Origin: Parolsenella sp958406235
GTDB taxonomy: Bacteria > Actinomycetota > Coriobacteriia > Coriobacteriales > Atopobiaceae
DNA length: 64,000 nt
Assembly: GCF_039062465.1 (NCBI RefSeq)
Contig: NZ_JBCLNF010000002.1
Location: 248,001 to 312,000, forward strand
Reading direction: 5' to 3'
The notes under the pieces are model-generated. The model saw only the letters and a program-made list of their open reading frames with translations. It was not told where the DNA came from and did no database searches. Below, piece after piece: positions 31,551 through 40,176 of this stretch (positions within the stretch are counted from its first letter, which is position 1; each line of letters begins with the position of its first letter). Position numbers and translations under genes: made by a program.

Positions 31551-32546
31551 TCAACGTGCCGCTCGCGGAATCCGATACGCATCCATCAACCTCTTGAAAC
31601 GCCCCTCGTCCATCACGTCCTCGTAGCGCAGGCGCATCACCTCGACTCCGTGCGACGTGAGCAGCGCTTCGCGCTGGCGCTCGTCGAGCAGGACTCTGAG
31701 TGGAGCCCTTCCGACAAGCATCTCGGGGTCCTCGTACTTGCACTTGCCATCGAGCTCAACAACGACCAGCCTCTCGCCGCATCGAATTAGCATGTCGGCG
31801 CGATACGTGTGCCCAGGCTCAAGCGGATTGGGAAACTCAACCTGTAGCTCTGGCTCCTTGTAGCCAAGCTCGATCATGCGCGCGCGAACCATGGACTCCC
31901 CGCCACTCTCCGCGCGGCCGTCCATACACTCGAGGACGCGACGAGCGTTTCTGATTCCCCTCGCTCGGGTGGCGCCAACAACAAGGCCCGCGAACTCGCC
32001 CACCTCCATCAGCCTCATGTGGAGGGCCGAGTCCGCCATCGCCAGAGACTCGTCAAATGGCAAGCAGCGGACGCAGTCGAATACCGTTTGCGCTGGCGAA
32101 GCAAAGAGCAGGCCCGAAGCTCGCCAGACGGCATCGGAACCCAAACGAGGCAACATGCGGATGCCATTTCGCTCGCCGCAATGCGCCTCCGAAGGTGCCG
32201 CGATCTCGATTGGCAGCCCTTCGAAATCATGGCGCGCGTACGTCATGGATAGACCCAGCGCCATGGCAGCCGTCATCCTGCAGAAGACCCAATCCGGATG
32301 CTCGCGTGCGAGCGCACGCGCGACATGGAGGTGCCTTTCGACCGGGTTCAAGTCCGCCCAGTAAGACATGCGGGCATAGAGGCCTCGCCGCACCCGAATA
32401 ACGCCGCCATTCTTGGTCCTCACGCTAAGAGCCGAGACAAGCCACGGAGCATCCCCGGCGAGGCAACGCCCGTCTCGCTCCGCAAGCTCAAACAAACCGT
32501 TGAGCCTTTCGCTGACACGCCGCTTTTCCCGAGTGCTACTCCCCAT
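31551..32546 (-). CDS. AbiEi-like protein with a C-terminal nuclease-like domain
   Basis: A 331-residue protein. The N-terminal part resembles AbiEi antitoxin-type regulators: a winged-helix-like start and LSVRTKNGGVIRVRRGLYARM. The C-terminal part (about 215-331) has the layout of a PD-(D/E)XK or Vsr/DUF559-like domain: RADMLIRCGERLVVVELDGK with acidic residues and Lys, then LLDERQREALLTSHGVEVMRL. The start follows GGAGGGGG. No AbiEii toxin gene is adjacent, so it is not a complete type IV toxin-antitoxin pair. It may be a solitary regulator or nuclease. The domain calls are from motif shape and are moderate. Confidence 0.65.
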   Translation of the reverse strand: MGSSTREKRRVSERLNGLFELAERDGRCLAGDAPWLVSALSVRTKNGGVIRVRRGLYARMSYWADLNPVERHLHVARALAREHPDWVFCRMTAAMALGLSMTYARHDFEGLPIEIAAPSEAHCGERNGIRMLPRLGSDAVWRASGLLFASPAQTVFDCVRCLPFDESLAMADSALHMRLMEVGEFAGLVVGATRARGIRNARRVLECMDGRAESGGESMVRARMIELGYKEPELQVEFPNPLEPGHTYRADMLIRCGERLVVVELDGKCKYEDPEMLVGRAPLRVLLDERQREALLTSHGVEVMRLRYEDVMDEGRFKRLMDAYRIPRAAR

Positions 32547-33017
32547 GAACGCCCCCTCCGCATCGTATGGGCAAGAGCATGGATGGAAGAATCACGACAA
32601 GCTCGAGAAAGCGAAAAAAGACCCGCGCGCTCAAACGCGAATCAGACAGCAACCCAACACGTTTTGGCGATTTTGTACCAATCGAATTCAAACAAGAAGG
32701 TGCGCGCCACGTTTAACTGTGACGACGTCGGGACGTCCGGTGTTGAAACTGGTCGGCGGCGCCAGCGAGATTCATTAGTGTCCGCCTGACTGCACGCTGG
32801 CAAACGAGAAGCCCCCTCGAGACATGCAAGTATTCGAGTTATTGAGGGCGAATCGGCCCCGCATCTCGAAAAAGTGTATGTCTCGGCAAAAGGACGAGAG
32901 GGGCGGGCGCGTTGGGGACGGCCGCGCGAGAGCCGGCGACGCGGCAGCGCAACGGCCCGGCGGCGGCTCAGCAGCTCGGTGGCCCGGCGGCGCTCGGCTG
33001 CGCCCGCGAAAGTGCCG
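32547..33017. other. 471-base region between the AbiEi-like gene and the NRAMP gene
   Basis: No credible gene. Apart from the stem-loop repeat at 32818-32885, the sequence around 32600-32800 is less GC-rich than its surroundings and should hold the AbiEi-like gene's promoter. The last 130 bases before the NRAMP stop are simple GC-rich sequence. Confidence 0.5.
32818..32885. repeat. Dispersed stem-loop repeat, copy 3 (decayed)
   Basis: Arms of 21 bases (32818-32838 with 32865-32885) pair with three mismatches and one G-T pair. The outer CGAGACAT and right arm GTGTATGTCTCGGC still match copies 1 and 2. It lies about 130 bases beyond the 3' end of the leftward NRAMP gene. Confidence 0.7.
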
Positions 33018-34322
33018 CTAGTAGCCCATGGCCTGCAGCACGAACATCACGACGGTGAGGATCGCGACGACGACCACGATGAACCAGGTCAGCGTGGTCC
33101 AGAGACGGCTGTTGGCGTAGGCGCCCATGACGTGACGGTCGTCGGCAATGCGCACCATGAAGACGAGAAGGACCGGCAGCAGCACGCCGTTGATGACCTG
33201 CGCGATCATCATGATGCCGAAGAGGTCCACGTTAGGCATGACGACGACAAGCGCAGAAAGCAGCGTAATCGCCGTGACCATGCCGCGATACGCCGGGGCC
33301 TCGGCCCAGCTCTTGTCCTGGCCGCGCTCCCAGCCAAAGGCCTCGCACACGGCGCTCGAGGTGATGCCCGGCAGCACGCACGCGGCAAGGAAGCTCGCGC
33401 CCACGAGGCCCACGCCAAACAGGACCTCGGCATACGGGCCGGCGAGAGGCGCCAGCGCGCGGGCAGCGGCCTCGGCCGAGTTGACCTCGATTCCCGCTGG
33501 GTGCAGCACGCTACCCGTGCATACCACGATGAAGAAAGCGATGAGCTGCGCCACCACGGCACCGCTCACGGTGTCGATACGCTGATAGGGAAGGTCGTCG
33601 GCGTCGCAGTTCTTCTCCACGACGTTGCCTTGGCCCATGAAGATCATGTACGGCGAGATAGTGGTACCGATGTTTGCCACCAGCAGGCTCACGTATGCGG
33701 GCGTCACGTTGACCTGCGGCAGGAACGTAGAGTGGAGCACCACGCCCCAATCCGGACCCACCATGAAGCTCGCCGCGACGTACGTCACGAACACGCAGCC
33801 AATAGCAAGGAGAATCTTCTCGATGCGCTTGTAGGACCCGCTCATGCCCAAGAGCCACACTGCGATGGCAGCAATGGGCACGCTCACGATGGGCGGAACA
33901 CCAAACAACTGCATACCGGAGGCAATACCCGCGAACTCAGACAGCGTAACGGCCGTGTTGGAGACGATAAGCGCCAGCATCGCGAACGCAGAAAGGCGCA
34001 CGCCATACTGCTCGCGAATGAGCGCCGCAAAGCCCTTGCCCGTGACGCAGCCCATGCGCGCGGCGGTCTCCTGCACGACGATGAGCAGGAAGCACATCAC
34101 AGGGATACTCCATAGCTGCTCATAGCCAAAGACGGCGCCGGCGTTTGAGAAGGTCGCCACGCCGCCGGCGTCCATGCCGGCGAGGGCGGTCAAGAGACCC
34201 GGTCCCATCGCGCCGAGAACGAGCGCTGCCTTAAGCGGCTTGCGGATGGGCGAGGTGGTGGAGGTGTCGGCGCCCACGGCTCGGACACCCCGAAGGTTAC
34301 GCCACGCTTTAAAGGACCTCAC
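33018..34322 (-). CDS. NRAMP-related metal transporter with non-canonical metal site
   Basis: A 434-residue protein with about 11 membrane helices of the SLC11/NRAMP fold. A GTG start at 34322 has GGGGGAG upstream. In helix 1 the canonical DPGN reads DAGG (Asp51 on), and in helix 6 the canonical A-x-x-M-P-H reads T-x-x-S-P-Y (220-225), so the Met ligand used by Mn/Fe transporters is missing. Members without that Met, known from Eggerthella (also Coriobacteriia), transport Mg2+. The gene is directly followed upstream by an MgtE-N/CBS protein, which fits a magnesium function. Substrate is inferred. Confidence 0.85.
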   Translation of the reverse strand: MRSFKAWRNLRGVRAVGADTSTTSPIRKPLKAALVLGAMGPGLLTALAGMDAGGVATFSNAGAVFGYEQLWSIPVMCFLLIVVQETAARMGCVTGKGFAALIREQYGVRLSAFAMLALIVSNTAVTLSEFAGIASGMQLFGVPPIVSVPIAAIAVWLLGMSGSYKRIEKILLAIGCVFVTYVAASFMVGPDWGVVLHSTFLPQVNVTPAYVSLLVANIGTTISPYMIFMGQGNVVEKNCDADDLPYQRIDTVSGAVVAQLIAFFIVVCTGSVLHPAGIEVNSAEAAARALAPLAGPYAEVLFGVGLVGASFLAACVLPGITSSAVCEAFGWERGQDKSWAEAPAYRGMVTAITLLSALVVVMPNVDLFGIMMIAQVINGVLLPVLLVFMVRIADDRHVMGAYANSRLWTTLTWFIVVVVAILTVVMFVLQAMGY

Positions 34323-34365
34323 GCGGCATCTCCCCCTATGCAGTCACGTTGGTTCGCCATACGCG

Positions 34366-36207
34366 CTACCCCATGATGGGCGTGGTCAGCAGGAAGGCCA
34401 CCACAACGAACACGACGAGGGCGATCGCCAGAGCAGCGATCTGGAGAGCAAGGCCACTCGTATCCGCGCCATTGGCATCGCGCTGACGGAGGAACTTGAG
34501 GTACGCGGGCGCCGTGGCGAAGCTCAGCACAATCACGACCGCAGCCGCCTCGAAGCCGCGAAGCAGCTCAAACACAACGGCACCAAGACCCTCGCTCGCG
34601 GTCGAGAGAACGCCGTTCACGCCCACGATGACGAGAAGAACGATGGCGGCCCAAACCACACCGATCGCGAGACCCTTGACGGCGAAGCCGCCGATGGACG
34701 GCGCGTCCTCGTCGTCCTCGTCATACTCGATGAAGAAGCCGGTCACATAGCGAATCATCTCGCTAGCTGCAACGAGCGCGACGGGCGCACCCACAGAGAC
34801 GGCAATGCCAATCTCCGGGCCGAGAAGAAGTGCGAGTGCAAGGCCGGCAATCGCCCAGAAGAAGAACCACATCTGGTTGCGGAGGAAGCGCAGGAACTCG
34901 CCCGAACTCTCGCCGGAATCAGAGGTGTTGGTCGAGCCACCCGCAATGCGCAGGTCCTCCTCGTGCTCTTCCTCGAGAACGTCGAGCGCGTCATCGACCG
35001 TGACGATGCCGAGAATCTTGCCGCTGTTCTCATCGACGACGGGCATAGCAAGCAGGTTGTACTTGGCGATGTCCTCGGCGACGTCCTCCTGGTCGTCATC
35101 CGGCCTGGCGGTGAGAACCGCGTCGTCACTGGCAAGCTTGCCAATGGTGTCCTCGGGCTGCGAGACGAACAGGCGGCGCACGGGGACAACCCCGGCGAGT
35201 TTTTCCTCGTCATCGGTCACGTAGATGTAGTTGACGGGCTCGAAGTCCTCCGGGAGCGCACGCATGCGGTCGACGACCTCGGCGACGGTGGTATCGCGCG
35301 GCAAGGCAACGAACTCCGAGGTCATGATTCGACCCGCGGTGTCGTCCTTATAGCCCAGCAGCTGTCGAATGGCGCGCTGCTCCTTGATGCCCATGAGGCG
35401 CAGGAGCTTCTCGGCGCGCTCATAGTCGAGCTCTCCCACGAGCTCGGCGGCGTCGTCTGGGTCCATCTCGGACAGCATGCGCGACGCGTCGGCGTCTTCC
35501 ATGTTGTCCATGATCCTCGCAGCCATCTCGTCGTCATCGAGCTCCGCGATTGCCTCGGCGGCCTGGGCGTCGTCCAGCTGGGCGAAGACCTGACCACGCA
35601 GGCGCGGGTCGAGCTGCTCGATGATGTCCGCGACGTCAGCGGGATGCAGGTCATCGAGCGTCTGGTGCGAGACGGAGAGCTTCACGCTCGAAAGGTCTCG
35701 ATCGATGAGGTCCATGTAGTTCCACGCGATGATCTTCTCGGGAATCTCATCACCAAAAGCGTGGGCAGCGCGAACGGCCAGGCGCTCGAGGGCGGGAGAC
35801 AGCGCGCGGAGGATGCCACGAGCGCCCACCTCGGCACCAAGGAGGCGCAGCTGGCTCTGGCTAGTATCGGAGAGCTTGAGGTCATTCACGCGGACGACGC
35901 GCATGCCGCGCGTGTCGACGATCTGCTTGTTGAGGAGGTCACGCGCGATGAGGACCTCGTCCGGCTGCAGGTAGGAGAAGCGGATATCCGTCGCGGGAAC
36001 CGCGAGCCTAACCTCGCCGTCATCGAAGGAGTCGACGTACTTGCGCCACGAAATCATGAACGGCGTCTTGCCGGGGCCGCGGAATGCGAGCGAGGTAACG
36101 CGGGGAAAGACCTCGCGCGTGGCGATGCCGAGGTCATTGACGACGCCAATCTTCTCGCCGTTGGCGTCAAGAACTGGATTTCCCAGAAGCTGGGACAGAT
36201 AAATCAT
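34366..36207 (-). CDS. PRC-barrel / MgtE-N / CBS membrane protein
   Basis: A 613-residue protein. The N-terminus (1 to about 160) has two PRC-barrel-like segments (GNPVLDANGEKIGVVNDLGIA; NKQIVDTRGMRVVRVNDLKL). Then comes an MgtE-N repeat domain (LHPADVADIIEQLD, LDDDEMAARIMDNM, MDPDDAAELVGEL, about 185-300), a CBS pair (about 305-425; TAGRIMTSEFVALPRDTT, AMPVVDENSGKILGIVTVDDALD) and a C-terminal domain of about five membrane helices. The membrane part does not show the usual MgtE pore sequence, so it may be a Mg2+ sensor or partner rather than a channel. It lies 43 bases upstream of the NRAMP-related gene in the same operon and has a long leader. Confidence 0.85.
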   Translation of the reverse strand: MIYLSQLLGNPVLDANGEKIGVVNDLGIATREVFPRVTSLAFRGPGKTPFMISWRKYVDSFDDGEVRLAVPATDIRFSYLQPDEVLIARDLLNKQIVDTRGMRVVRVNDLKLSDTSQSQLRLLGAEVGARGILRALSPALERLAVRAAHAFGDEIPEKIIAWNYMDLIDRDLSSVKLSVSHQTLDDLHPADVADIIEQLDPRLRGQVFAQLDDAQAAEAIAELDDDEMAARIMDNMEDADASRMLSEMDPDDAAELVGELDYERAEKLLRLMGIKEQRAIRQLLGYKDDTAGRIMTSEFVALPRDTTVAEVVDRMRALPEDFEPVNYIYVTDDEEKLAGVVPVRRLFVSQPEDTIGKLASDDAVLTARPDDDQEDVAEDIAKYNLLAMPVVDENSGKILGIVTVDDALDVLEEEHEEDLRIAGGSTNTSDSGESSGEFLRFLRNQMWFFFWAIAGLALALLLGPEIGIAVSVGAPVALVAASEMIRYVTGFFIEYDEDDEDAPSIGGFAVKGLAIGVVWAAIVLLVIVGVNGVLSTASEGLGAVVFELLRGFEAAAVVIVLSFATAPAYLKFLRQRDANGADTSGLALQIAALAIALVVFVVVAFLLTTPIMG

Positions 36208-36466
36208 TTGTGCTCCTTCGCGCTTGCGACCAAAGCGATCGCAACCTTAGCCACCCGCGCGAGACGCTCTCAGGCGACGGCGCCGAGGCTCGGACATCCC
36301 ATGCGGCGCGTCCGTTTGAAGCACGTCACACGGGGTCATCGACTCACAGGTCGAGGTTTCATCAATGACCCTTCTCTTTGGATAGAGGCGCGGCGAACAT
36401 GCCACACCACCGCCGAAACTAAGCCGGCGGCGCCGGGCCATCGAGGCCCTAGCGCCGCCAATTGTA
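36208..36466 (-). promoter_or_regulatory. Promoter and long structured leader of the MgtE-NRAMP operon
   Basis: On the minus strand TACAAT at 36461-36466 is a good -10 hexamer. Transcription from it would give a leader of about 245 bases before the MgtE start codon. The leader begins with a strong hairpin (8-bp outer stem 36426-36433 with 36452-36459 plus an inner GGCC/GGCC stem) and has several further GC-rich segments. I do not recognise a known riboswitch class. A metal-responsive leader is a reasonable hypothesis. Confidence 0.45.
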
Positions 36467-36635
36467 CACGCAAAACGTCAGCTGAGGGTAAGGGGCGACT
36501 ACCTTGCCCAAAAAAGCTGCTGCCAGGCACACCCGTGAGCGGCTCGTTCCCAGTCAGGCACGCCCACATACAGCTCCTCCGCACGCCGTCGCATCCGCCC
36601 GGCACGCGTCCAAGCCGCCCGAGCACCGACAGCTC
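36467..36635. other. 3' region of the deacetylase gene
   Basis: No gene. On the minus strand a T6 run (36510-36515 on the plus strand as A6) ends a weakly paired region (AGCTG/CAGCT, 36515-36575) and may be the deacetylase terminator. Two similar direct copies of CAGGCAC(A/G)CCC occur in it (about 36524 and 36555). Confidence 0.4.
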
Positions 36636-38570
36636 CTAGTCCTCGCCCGAGCCGTCTCCGCTTGCCGCCGCGGTGGTGGCGGCAGTCGTCGCATCGTCGT
36701 CATTGCCCTTGATCTCCGTGGGCCAGACGCAGCCCTCCGGCATCGTCGCGTTACCGGACGCGATGTCCTCGGGAATGGAGCTGTCGCTCTTCATGAGCTC
36801 CGTCACGGTAACGAACTCATAGCCCTCCCCCTGGAGGGTCTCGATGATAGTCGGGAGCGCCTCGACGTCCTGGTCGCGGTTGCCGCCGCCATCATGCATG
36901 AGGATGATGCTTCCCGAGGTAATGCCCTTGAGGGAGTTCTGGACGATCGCATCCGCGCCGGGACGCTTCCAGTCAAGCGAGTCCTGGTTCCACAGCACGC
37001 TCACGCTAGCGAGACCACCCGAGTTGAGCCATGCATTCTCGTTGAAGTCGCCATAAGGCGGACGGAACGCCGTGGTATCGGCACCAGCGTTGTCTTTAAT
37101 ATCCTGGAAGGCGCTTGAGAACTCGCTCTGCAACGCCGAGGCATCGAGCTTGGTAAGTTGTGCGTGCTGGTAGGTGTGGCTCTGGATCTCACTGCCCTGA
37201 TCGATGACCTTCTTGGCGATATCCGGATACGCCTCGATGTTCTGGCCAAGGTTATAGAACGTGGCGTGAATGTTGTACTTGTCAAGAATGTCGAGGTAGG
37301 CCTCGGTGTATTTCTCCGCGGGACCATCGTCGAAGGTGAGGGCAACGAGCTTCCTGCCGTCATCGGGCGCAATCTGGTGCACGGTGATGATGGCGTTCTG
37401 AGTCTCCTCGAGCGTGTCGCCGCGGGCCTTCTCGCCCGAGCGCTTACCGGTACGCATCTCGTACGAGCCGGGCTTCGGCCACTGGGAGATATAGGTGATG
37501 TTGCCCCAGGCGTCACCGCCCATCTCGAGCTGCGGGCTCTCCTGCATCACCTCGACGTCATAATCCTCCATGCGGTCCCCGCCATCAGCAATCTCAAGCT
37601 CGTCGCCACCGGCCACGCGATACGCCGCGGCGTCTTCAGAGGAGAGCTCGTTGCCCCCAAGGGTCGCCGTGAAGGCATAGCCAGCGCCGTCCTCCAGGTT
37701 CTTGCCAGAGACCGAGACGAGGTTGCCCGCCTTGGGCGAGAGCTCGGCGGCAGAGATGACCTGCTCGCACGTGCTGTTCACGCGGACGCTAAAGTCCTCG
37801 CCGTTGAGCTTGATGTCGACCTTGCGATTCGACCACAAAAGGATGCCGACGATCGCAAAGATGGCAACGCAGGCAATGCCGATGATTGCAGGGCGGGCAC
37901 CGGCGAAGTCAACGCGACGCCCGCCACCGGCGGGCATACCGCCGCGGCTATGGGCGCTAAACGCGCTGGTAGTAAGCCTGGGCATCCCGATCTTGGGTGC
38001 GCCGCCGCGGCCGCTCGCGGACCGGCGGCCCGCCTGGCCATGACCGCGCGAGCTCGAGCGCCCGCCTGCCGGCGTGGAATAGCGGTTGCCAGCGCCCTGG
38101 CGCGCATACGAGCCAGACGCACGGCGGCGATCCCCGCCACCCAGCTGCGGGGCATCCTGATAGCGGCCAGGCTGGCGAGACGCCGCAGGCCGCCCGTCTT
38201 GAGACGCGCTCCGCTTACGAGAAGAACCACCCGTACGCGAAGAGGTCACACCCGATGAATAGCCTCCGGCTCGGCGGTCGCGGGCATACGCGTCTTCGCG
38301 AGAGGAGCGAGAGCCGGCGGCGTAACCGCGCGAGAGACGAGGGTCACCAGCGTAGCCACGAGCGCCGGCGCCAGCCCCGTGGTTCCCCGTCCTGCCATAG
38401 GCATCAGAGGAAGGCCTCTGGCCACGGTGGCCGCCGGCAGGACGCTGGCCACGGTAGCCTTCACCACCGGCGCGCTGATACGAGTCATAACCACCGGCGC
38501 GCGAGTCGCGAGCGCGACGCCGGTCGTCGCCGCGGCGCTGATCGCCGTAGGGATTCTGGTCATAGGACAT
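36636..38570 (-). CDS. Membrane-anchored polysaccharide deacetylase (NodB family)
   Basis: A 644-residue protein. Residues 1-225 are low-complexity, rich in Arg, Gly, Ser, Tyr and Gln, and almost certainly disordered and cytoplasmic. One membrane helix follows (about 228-246). The outer part has a small beta domain (about 248-345) and a NodB domain with TFDDGP (412-417), SHTYQH (464-469), RPPYG (503-507) and LMHDGGG (557-563). The Asp, two His and Arg required for metal-dependent N- or O-deacetylation are all present. The likely substrate is peptidoglycan or another cell-wall glycan. The C-terminus is an Ala/Thr tail containing AATTAAAS (630-637). Confidence 0.9.
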   Translation of the reverse strand: MSYDQNPYGDQRRGDDRRRARDSRAGGYDSYQRAGGEGYRGQRPAGGHRGQRPSSDAYGRTGNHGAGAGARGYAGDPRLSRGYAAGSRSSREDAYARDRRAGGYSSGVTSSRTGGSSRKRSASQDGRPAASRQPGRYQDAPQLGGGDRRRASGSYARQGAGNRYSTPAGGRSSSRGHGQAGRRSASGRGGAPKIGMPRLTTSAFSAHSRGGMPAGGGRRVDFAGARPAIIGIACVAIFAIVGILLWSNRKVDIKLNGEDFSVRVNSTCEQVISAAELSPKAGNLVSVSGKNLEDGAGYAFTATLGGNELSSEDAAAYRVAGGDELEIADGGDRMEDYDVEVMQESPQLEMGGDAWGNITYISQWPKPGSYEMRTGKRSGEKARGDTLEETQNAIITVHQIAPDDGRKLVALTFDDGPAEKYTEAYLDILDKYNIHATFYNLGQNIEAYPDIAKKVIDQGSEIQSHTYQHAQLTKLDASALQSEFSSAFQDIKDNAGADTTAFRPPYGDFNENAWLNSGGLASVSVLWNQDSLDWKRPGADAIVQNSLKGITSGSIILMHDGGGNRDQDVEALPTIIETLQGEGYEFVTVTELMKSDSSIPEDIASGNATMPEGCVWPTEIKGNDDDATTAATTAAASGDGSGED

Positions 38571-38605
38571 GTCGTTTCCGTTCGTTCGGGAATGCGGGCA
38601 CGCCG

Positions 38606-39550
38606 TTACTTGCTCGCGTCCTTGAACTCGCGCAGAAAGCCGGAAAACATGCCCTTGGTCTTGCCAAGCTGCTCCCCAACGACGCGAGCAGCCTTCTGAC
38701 CATTATCGGACGTGGGCGTGGCGTGCGCTACCCTATTTCCGGCGGCTGCCGAAGCATCTCCTGCAGCCGTGTTTGCCGCAGCCTTGCCGGCCTGCGCCGC
38801 GCCGTCCGCACCGGAAGCCTCCTGGAAGTCCTCCACCGCATGCTGAACGCCAACCTTGGCCTTGCCAATCACCCTGCCAAGCCCATGGCTTCCCTTGTCG
38901 ACGGCGACCGAAGCGGCGGCTCCGGCCTTGGAAGCAGCCTGCTTCGCACCCTCCTTGGCGACCGCATACCCCTCGCCCGCCTTGCCGGCGAGGCCACCGG
39001 AAAGCTCGATTTTCGCAGCCTGGTCCTTCACAATCATGCGCCCACGGTCATAGCGGACAACCCACGCCGCCGGGATGTCAAAGGTGCCCACGAGCGAAGA
39101 TGCCGTGGAGCCCTCCTGGGCGCAGAAGCAATCGACCTCGCCCGTCTCCACGTCGACGCTGGCGTCCATGACATAGCCGAGGAACTTTCCGGACTCGCAG
39201 TAGACGTCCGCACCACCCCAGATGATGCAATGGTCGAGGTCGAGGCTCAGGCGCTTGCAGGCGTCCTTGTCGAAATCATCCTTCTCGCCACGGCAGATGA
39301 CGCCCGCGTCGACGAACTTGAGCGCGTCAAGCGGAATGAAGCGGTCGTCCTGCTTGACCATGCCCGCGATGTCCGGGCGCTTGAGCATCACGCCAACAAC
39401 GACGCGGCTATCCGCGGAGAAGACGAGGTTGTGCACCTTGCCAATCTTCTTGGGATCAGCTGGCAAATCGTTCTTCTTCTGCTTCTTGGTCTGCTTTCCG
39501 CGCACGTAGACGCGTGAGCCAACGAGCTTGGCCATCATCTGCTTTGCCAT
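38606..39550 (-). CDS. PRC-barrel domain protein with Ala/Lys-rich tail
   Basis: A 314-residue soluble protein. The first 190 residues have two PRC-barrel-like halves (KKIGKVHNLVFSADSRVVVGVMLKR; VYCESGKFLGYVMDASVDVETGEV). The rest is a long helical, Ala/Lys/Gly-rich region (AGEGYAVAKEGAKQAASKAGAAASVAVDKG is split across residues about 195-225) that resembles stress-type amphipathic helices. The ATG at 39550 is used; a TTG one codon earlier also opens the frame. It sits between the deacetylase and a YtxH protein on the same strand. The function is unknown; PRC barrels often mediate protein contacts or RNA/metal-related assembly. Confidence 0.75.
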   Translation of the reverse strand: MAKQMMAKLVGSRVYVRGKQTKKQKKNDLPADPKKIGKVHNLVFSADSRVVVGVMLKRPDIAGMVKQDDRFIPLDALKFVDAGVICRGEKDDFDKDACKRLSLDLDHCIIWGGADVYCESGKFLGYVMDASVDVETGEVDCFCAQEGSTASSLVGTFDIPAAWVVRYDRGRMIVKDQAAKIELSGGLAGKAGEGYAVAKEGAKQAASKAGAAASVAVDKGSHGLGRVIGKAKVGVQHAVEDFQEASGADGAAQAGKAAANTAAGDASAAAGNRVAHATPTSDNGQKAARVVGEQLGKTKGMFSGFLREFKDASK

Positions 39551-39654
39551 CAATACCCCCGGCTATCTATGGGCGCGCCTGAGCCCAAGCACGCGACGGG
39601 GCGCCCGCGGTTGACCGCCGGCGCCCCGTGTCTTCTTACTTCTATGACCGAGGC

Positions 39655-40098
39655 CTACTCCTCGGTGCCCTCAGCATCCTCGGCGGCGTCCTCGACGTGG
39701 ACGTCCGCGGCCTCGGCAGCGGGAGCCTGAGGAACGGCGGCGCCAACCTTCTCGGCGACATCAGAGACGGCGGCGGTCACGTTGTCAGCGGCGACGGCGA
39801 CGTTGTCAGAGATGGTGTTGCGGAGCTGATCCATGCGCTCGCGGGCAAGATCGATCTTGGCACGGAGCTCGTCGGTCGTGGCATCGACGGACGGACGAAT
39901 GTTGTTCAGGCGATCGGCGACGGCGTTGCCGCCCTTCTCGTAAGCGTCAGCGGCGGCATCCCACGCGTCATTCATGGCATCCGCAGCCATGGCGCGGCTC
40001 TCTGCGCCGGAGCGCGGAGCCAGCATCATGCCGGCAGCGGCACCCACCGCAGCACCAAAGACGCTGCCAAGGACAAATCCAACTGCACCCTTGCTCAT
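39655..40098 (-). CDS. YtxH-domain envelope stress protein
   Basis: A 147-residue protein with a Gly/Ala-rich membrane helix at the N-terminus (GAVGFVLGSVFGAAVGAAAGMMLAP) followed by RSGAESR, the YtxH hallmark. A long charged helical region (KIDLARERMDQLRNTISDNVAVAADNV) and an acidic tail follow. The start at 40098 has a perfect AAGGAGG six bases upstream. YtxH proteins are general-stress proteins of unknown biochemical role. Confidence 0.88.
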   Translation of the reverse strand: MSKGAVGFVLGSVFGAAVGAAAGMMLAPRSGAESRAMAADAMNDAWDAAADAYEKGGNAVADRLNNIRPSVDATTDELRAKIDLARERMDQLRNTISDNVAVAADNVTAAVSDVAEKVGAAVPQAPAAEAADVHVEDAAEDAEGTEE

Positions 40099-40176
40099 TG
40101 TTGCCTCCTTAGGCGCTCCGCACACGCGGACGCACGGCTATTCGGTCGTTCTAGGCGATTATACCCACGCAGGCGG

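Noticed and set aside
32298..32789. A 163-codon plus-strand frame at the start of the AbiEi-like gene
   Set aside because: It lies half antisense to the real gene, has no ribosome site and no recognisable features.
34174..36639. An 821-codon plus-strand frame opposite the MgtE-like gene
   Set aside because: Its His/Arg/Glu-rich composition mirrors the real minus-strand gene, which has clear CBS and MgtE-N motifs.
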